In this document: positions 60,361 through 64,000 of the stretch, piece by piece
How positions within the stretch are numbered: position 1 is the stretch's first letter
How the letters are laid out: each line of letters begins with the position of its first letter
Translations under genes and position numbers: made by a program
Source: Flavipsychrobacter sp.
GTDB lineage: Bacteria; Bacteroidota; Bacteroidia; Chitinophagales; Chitinophagaceae
Assembly (NCBI GenBank): GCA_016787265.1
Contig: JAEUVF010000017.1
Span: 100,966-164,965 of the forward strand
Reading direction: 5' to 3'
DNA: 64,000 bases
The notes under the pieces: generated by a model
What the model was told of the DNA's origin: nothing
Seen by the model: the letters and a program-made list of their open reading frames with translations, nothing else
Databases searched by the model: none

Positions 60361-61908
60361 TTATTGATAATAATGATTGCCCCGGATGTTGTCTTGGCTG
60401 GGCATAGGGATAGATTGGGCGTCATCAGGATCCGTAAGATCCAGGCCCTTTTGTAAAATATCCTCAATCGCCCGGTAGGAGTAAAGACCATATGCATGGC
60501 CCCGTTGGCAGGCACGGATCAATCGGTCGTGGCCAATGCGCTTGGCAAAAGAAAGGATGCCATTACAAATTTTATACGCTTGTAAAGGATGGCGCTTTTT
60601 CAATAATACCTGGCTAATGTATTGCTCCACTTCAGGTGCAATAGCTCGAGCCAGGCTTAAAAAATAATCCGGATTCCAGGCGACCTGTACCTGATGCTGG
60701 CTGGCCATATGGCTGGCTTCGGTACTGTAATTGTGCGCGCTGCGAACCCGACGGTGCGTGGCTATACGTTCGTATTTGTAAAAAATTTCTACCTAAGATG
60801 CGCTGAAGAGGATGCGAACTTTCTTACTGATATAACCATAAGGCACGCTATAGTAATGTTTGTCGACGCTCAGGCAAACATGGCCATTTTTCATAACCGT
60901 GGCATGCAGAGATCGACGTAGCTCGTAGGGCTTTGCCGGCAGCGGCTGCAGGGCCATTTTTTCAAGTTCATCGAACTGCTCCCGGCGACTGTAGGAACGA
61001 CCCTTAAAAGGAGTCGTATTGTGAAGCTCCAACAAGCTCAGCACCTGCTTATTCAATGCTTCCAGGGGCATAGCCGGACTTTCGGAGAGCGCTACAAAAA
61101 TGCGGTTGTACATGATTTTTACAGCCCCTTCCACCAGCGACTTGTCTTTTGGCTTGTAGGCACGAGCAGGAAGTGCTGTCATCCCGTAGTGATCAGCAAA
61201 GGCTTCAAAGTTTTCATTTAAAGTAGGTTCATACCGACTGCTCTTGACAACCGCCGATTTTAGATTATCCGGAACAATGGCATTGGGGCTGCCACCAAAA
61301 TACTGAAGGGCATGTTCACAGCAGCCGATAAAGTCCTCAACCCGTTGCGACAAGACAGCTTCCATATAGGTCAGCTGGCTGGCTCCCAGTATGGCAACAA
61401 AAACCTCTGCCTGCTTCAACTCGCCGGTCGCTTCATCGAGAACAGGGAGTTTTTCGCCGGTAAAGTCAACATACATTTTGTCACCTGCAGTGTGCTCTAT
61501 ATGCATGCTTGGCTGTACCCGGCGCTTCCATAAATGATAATGACGGTAGAAGGCAGTGTGTCCAAAGCCTGCAGGATGCTCCCGACGGTAAAGTTCCCAT
61601 AACAGCAGTAATGTCATGCCTCGCTGCCGTAAGCGTTTGTCATGTTCCTTATAAAATGCGAGCAGCAAGTGGAGCCGATTATCCGGAACGGTCTCGGGCT
61701 CTTTGCAAAAAAGGTCGTCTAAATCTTTATCCGACAGCCGATTCAGCTCGTCCCATGTAGTGGATAGCGCCTCGACTACCGACAGGTATTTTTTTACCGT
61801 ATTGCGGGCTACACCAGTGAGCTTCGTAACCTGCAGTTTATTGTGACCTTGAAACCAAAGTTTAAGTACTTGACGAAGTTTACTCATCTTAATCGGATTA
61901 TTTGGCAT
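60361..61908 (-). pseudogene. istA: IS21-family transposase IstA, interrupted by an in-frame TAG
   Basis: The coding frame spans 515 codons, the normal size for IstA, but codon 372 (60795-60793) is TAG. The frame resumes directly with VEIFYKYERIATHRR and continues to 60361, so a single nonsense change, not a frameshift, splits the gene; the TAG probably replaced a CAG or similar codon. Before it the N-terminal HTH (residues about 10-45) and the DDE residues (Asp in MYVDFTGE, Asp in IVPDNLK, Glu in SLVEGAVK) are intact. A second start at 60708 could yield a 115-residue C-terminal fragment. Confidence 0.88.
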
Positions 61909-62089
61909 TGTAACTGGTATGAACAGCGAGAATAAGCCATTCAGCCAGCATCCTAATAAAACCGATGAACCCTCTTAAATCAACTAAACGAAGTGGTCAA
62001 TTTGCTCCGGAATAAGGTGGTCAATTTACCCCGGAAAAAAGTGGTCAGTTTGAAGTGGAAGGAAGTGATCAGATTGCGCGGAATTTCCA

Positions 62090-62295
62090 GTGATGGCAGC
62101 ATAATTAAAATGCTTGTTTCCGGTGCGTGCCTCTTCAGCATTGATGTAAGCGGTGAGGTTTTCGGAAATAAAGCGGTAAAACAGCATGCCGAGAACATAA
62201 GATTTAAAATCCCATCCATCCACACTGCCACGGAGGTCATTGGCTATTTGCCAGATTGTACGGTGTAGTTCTTCCCTTTCTCTTTCTTTCGCCAT
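62090..62295 (-). pseudogene. hsdM: Type I restriction-modification hsdM, 5' fragment
   Basis: The first 69 codons match the HsdM N-terminal domain (EREELHRTIWQIANDLRGSV, then DFKSYVLGMLFYRFISENL). The frame then passes into the IS21 end, and the 20 residues after it (SAQSDHFLPLQTDHF) are IS-encoded. The rest of hsdM, hsdS and hsdR are not in the window on either side of the IS, so the system is lost or moved. It is the remnant of an accessory defence island next to tRNA-Ser. Confidence 0.85.
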
Positions 62296-62456
62296 TGGTT
62301 TTGGTATTGATCGATTGCTTTATAAAAGCCTGAAATTTAAGAATTTTATGTTTTAAACCTTTAAAAGAGGTAGGGTTTTGTATTATTCGTATATGAGATA
62401 TAGAATATTGCCCTAATCTTCTTTTCCATAATTAAAGATTTGTATTTTTCATTTGT

Positions 62457-63839
62457 ATGGACTATAAGCACCCTTTTGTACTCTACCTGAATGTTTCTGT
62501 TTGCATAATTTTGCTTTTTTTAGCGCTTCCTTCATTGCTGAACAGTAGAGAAGTATTAAAGGTCAGGCTTGCTTTTTCGCTCATCTTTTTCACGGTGATT
62601 ACAAATTGTACTACCAATGTTCTTATTCTCCTTTTGGAAAACTACCGAATGGTTCCTTTAGTGTTTATGGCCTTTTTTATTCCGTTATTATTTGGACCCG
62701 CTGTCTATTATTATGTAAAAAAATTGTTGGGCGGTGCAGTTGGTAAGGGAATTTATCTGACTCTTGTTCCTGGTATTGTGTCCTTTGGTTATGGTATTTT
62801 CCTGGCTTTGGCCGACAATGAATTGAAGCAACATGAGTTGAGACATATAATTGACGGAGAGCACACTTTTTTTAATCTCACCAATCTTCTTACACTTATT
62901 TTCATTATAATTTATTGCGTGAAGGCTTGGGTCTTTTTAAAGCGCTTGCTCCTGGATGAAAAGGACAAACTTTACCTGCAGAACAAACTTAAAAAAGCCT
63001 GGGCAAAGGAATTTATAATTTACATTTTCGTGCCTGTATTTACCTTTTCCATTATCCATGCATTGGTGGTTGCCCATTCAATTGGCGTATCTACAATGGA
63101 TATGGATCTCATCTGGATGCCTGTTTTTATGCTGATAGTTTACCTGCTGATTGCCATTCGGAGCCTGATGATGTACAAAGAATTTGAGCATCAGTTTGTA
63201 TTAACAAGAATAGAAAGTGAAAAACAAATACAAGACCAGAAGTTGGCAATTGCAAGAGACCTGCACGATAGCCTTGGCGCCCATCTAACCTTTATTGCCT
63301 CGGTATCGGATGGACTGAAAAAGAACAGTGAAAACCTGGATGATCATGTTAGAGCAAAGGTCAGTTCGCTTTCAGACTTTACGGAAAACTCTATTACAGA
63401 ACTAAAAAATACTTTGTGGATATTAAACAGTAATGAAATAACACTGGAAGACCTGAAGAACAAAATCCTGAATTTTACTAAAGCTGCAGGTGAGGCGAAA
63501 GAAGAGGTGCAGTTTCATTTTCGATTCCAAATAAATGAGAATAGGACCATCGATTCAAAATGGGCCGTCAATGTGTTCAGGATGGTGCAGGAACTGGTTA
63601 ATAACGCTATGAAGTATGCGCAGGCAAGGGATGTATGGATAGAGATGGAACAATCCGGCAAAATGCTGAACCTGAAAATTTGGGATAATGGAATTGGTTT
63701 TGATATGACTTCAACCCGGGCAAATACGTTTGGGCTTTCAAATCTTAGGAAAAGAGTACAGGACATGGATGGAAAGCTCCAAATAGATTCCGCCGAAGGA
63801 AGGGGAACAAGCTGTTTAATTGAACTGATATTACAATGA
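62457..63839 (+). CDS. Sensor histidine kinase (NarL-type, multipass)
   Basis: A 460-residue kinase with about six to seven membrane helices in residues 5-240, then a HisKA_3 dimerisation/phosphoacceptor domain with His270 in ARDLHDSLGAHL, and a HATPase domain (NAMKYA about 377, DNGIGFD, GLSNLRKRVQDM, GRGTS). It would phosphorylate a NarL-type response regulator, and such a gene starts 4 bp inside its stop codon (63836) but is cut off by an IS. The kinase is probably orphaned. The signal sensed by the membrane part is unknown. Confidence 0.9.
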   Translation: MDYKHPFVLYLNVSVCIILLFLALPSLLNSREVLKVRLAFSLIFFTVITNCTTNVLILLLENYRMVPLVFMAFFIPLLFGPAVYYYVKKLLGGAVGKGIYLTLVPGIVSFGYGIFLALADNELKQHELRHIIDGEHTFFNLTNLLTLIFIIIYCVKAWVFLKRLLLDEKDKLYLQNKLKKAWAKEFIIYIFVPVFTFSIIHALVVAHSIGVSTMDMDLIWMPVFMLIVYLLIAIRSLMMYKEFEHQFVLTRIESEKQIQDQKLAIARDLHDSLGAHLTFIASVSDGLKKNSENLDDHVRAKVSSLSDFTENSITELKNTLWILNSNEITLEDLKNKILNFTKAAGEAKEEVQFHFRFQINENRTIDSKWAVNVFRMVQELVNNAMKYAQARDVWIEMEQSGKMLNLKIWDNGIGFDMTSTRANTFGLSNLRKRVQDMDGKLQIDSAEGRGTSCLIELILQ

Positions 63840-63860
63840 TTACCATTGCACTTGTTGAAG
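63836..63860 (+). pseudogene. Response regulator, first codons only
   Basis: ATG overlaps the kinase stop codon (ATGA). The first codons read MITIALVE, the usual start of NarL-type receiver domains. After the eighth codon the reading frame enters IS DNA and stops three bases later (63863-63865). The rest of the regulator is not seen. Confidence 0.7.
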
Positions 63861-64000
63861 TGTAAAATCCGGTCAAACTGACCCCCTGTTTTCGCTGGAA
63901 GCTGACCCCTTTTGTTCAGCGCAAACTGACCCCCTGTTTTCAGTGCAAACTGACCCCCTGATTATGAAGGCTTAAGGTTGGTTATGATTAGCCTAGTTTT
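63861..64000. mobile_element. Left end of a second IS21-like element, truncated by the window edge
   Basis: From TGTAAAATCC the DNA repeats a 24-25 bp unit ending in (C)AAACTGACCCC four times (near 63873, 63898, 63922, 63946). This multi-repeat end resembles the first IS21-family element (CAAACTGACCACTT). The element continues out of the window, so its genes are not seen. Confidence 0.65.

Larger units (their letters stand above)
59475..62089 (-). mobile_element. IS21-family insertion sequence (istA amber, istB intact)
   Basis: Bounds come from the terminal inverted repeats: TGGATATTCCACC... at the left and the complement of TGGAAATTCCGCG... at the right; 21 of the first 27 bases match. Inside each end are further TTCCG..CAAATTGACCACTT units (two at the left, four at the right), the multi-repeat end typical of IS21. 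Genes istA (interrupted) and istB are on the minus strand. No target-site duplication is evident: left flank TATGTG, right flank GTGATG. Only one side of the hsdM gene remains, so the insertion was followed by a deletion or rearrangement. Confidence 0.85.

Noticed and set aside
61993..62268. Plus-strand ORF across the IS end
   Set aside because: It is the antisense shadow of hsdM and of the IS terminal repeats.

Overview
The window is a chromosomal segment of a Bacteroidota bacterium, most likely of the Chitinophagaceae. The evidence is a T9SS sorting-domain protein, the gliding genes gldF and gldG, a DUF5686 outer-membrane protein, a MurF-alanine racemase fusion, a winged-helix/CreD locus, many Bacteroidota-type lipoproteins, and promoters with the TAnnTTTG -7 element. 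No species can be named from the sequence alone.

Layout. 1-5.5 kb: a lipoprotein start, gamma carbonic anhydrase, a class III aminotransferase and a large TraB/GumN-type secreted protein. 5.4-12.4 kb (minus strand): a glycerol operon glpK-glpD-glpF followed by a secreted RidA-like protein, with a DUF5686 protein upstream. 12.5-15.2 kb: membrane protein, winged-helix regulator and a CreD protein with an extra N-terminal membrane domain; the first and last genes carry the same dyad operator. 15.3-24.1 kb: a peptidase-like/beta-propeller/barrel protein, an MBL hydrolase, a flippase, a coiled-coil secreted protein, and an overlapping di-heme peroxidase + MbnP-like pair. 24.2-32.4 kb: dtd, mazG-like, glyS, two paralogous mini membrane proteins, a flavin reductase, a TMEM220-like protein, a Ca2+/Na+ antiporter and a T9SS cargo protein. 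32.6-42.1 kb: mfd, HAD and GNAT genes, acpP-fabF-rnc, methylmalonyl-CoA epimerase, cysteine desulfurase and an IscA-like protein. 42.2-49.3 kb: gldF-gldG-terC-murF/alr-lspA-lipoprotein, a tightly packed envelope operon. 49.5-59.4 kb: fumC, enoyl-CoA hydratase, a B12-binding protein, an aldo/keto reductase, gltX, a polysaccharide deacetylase, two lipoproteins, tatD, ansA and tRNA-Ser(GGA).

59.4 kb to the end is accessory DNA. Next to the tRNA lies an IS21-family element (about 59475-62089) whose istA has an in-frame amber codon. It abuts only the first ~69 codons of a type I restriction hsdM gene, so the element and a deletion have removed the rest of the system. A histidine kinase follows. 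Its response regulator is cut after about eight codons by the end of a second IS21-like element that runs off the window.

Two classes of intergenic repeat recur. The first is a composite palindrome, built from an ACCGGTCGGGTG unit and an ATCCGCCnnGGCGGAGT unit, at seven loci in front of genes. In front of glyS and iscA it sits at nearly the same distance from the -7 element. The second class is 8-9 bp tandem micro-repeats (GTGAATAAA, GGTGAAA, GGAGACAAA, TATGAATTA), mostly at gene ends; two genes take their stop codon from inside the repeat. The best candidates for something new are these repeats, the CTTTGAAATnCAAAG operator pair with the CreD fusion, and the MbnP/di-heme peroxidase pair.
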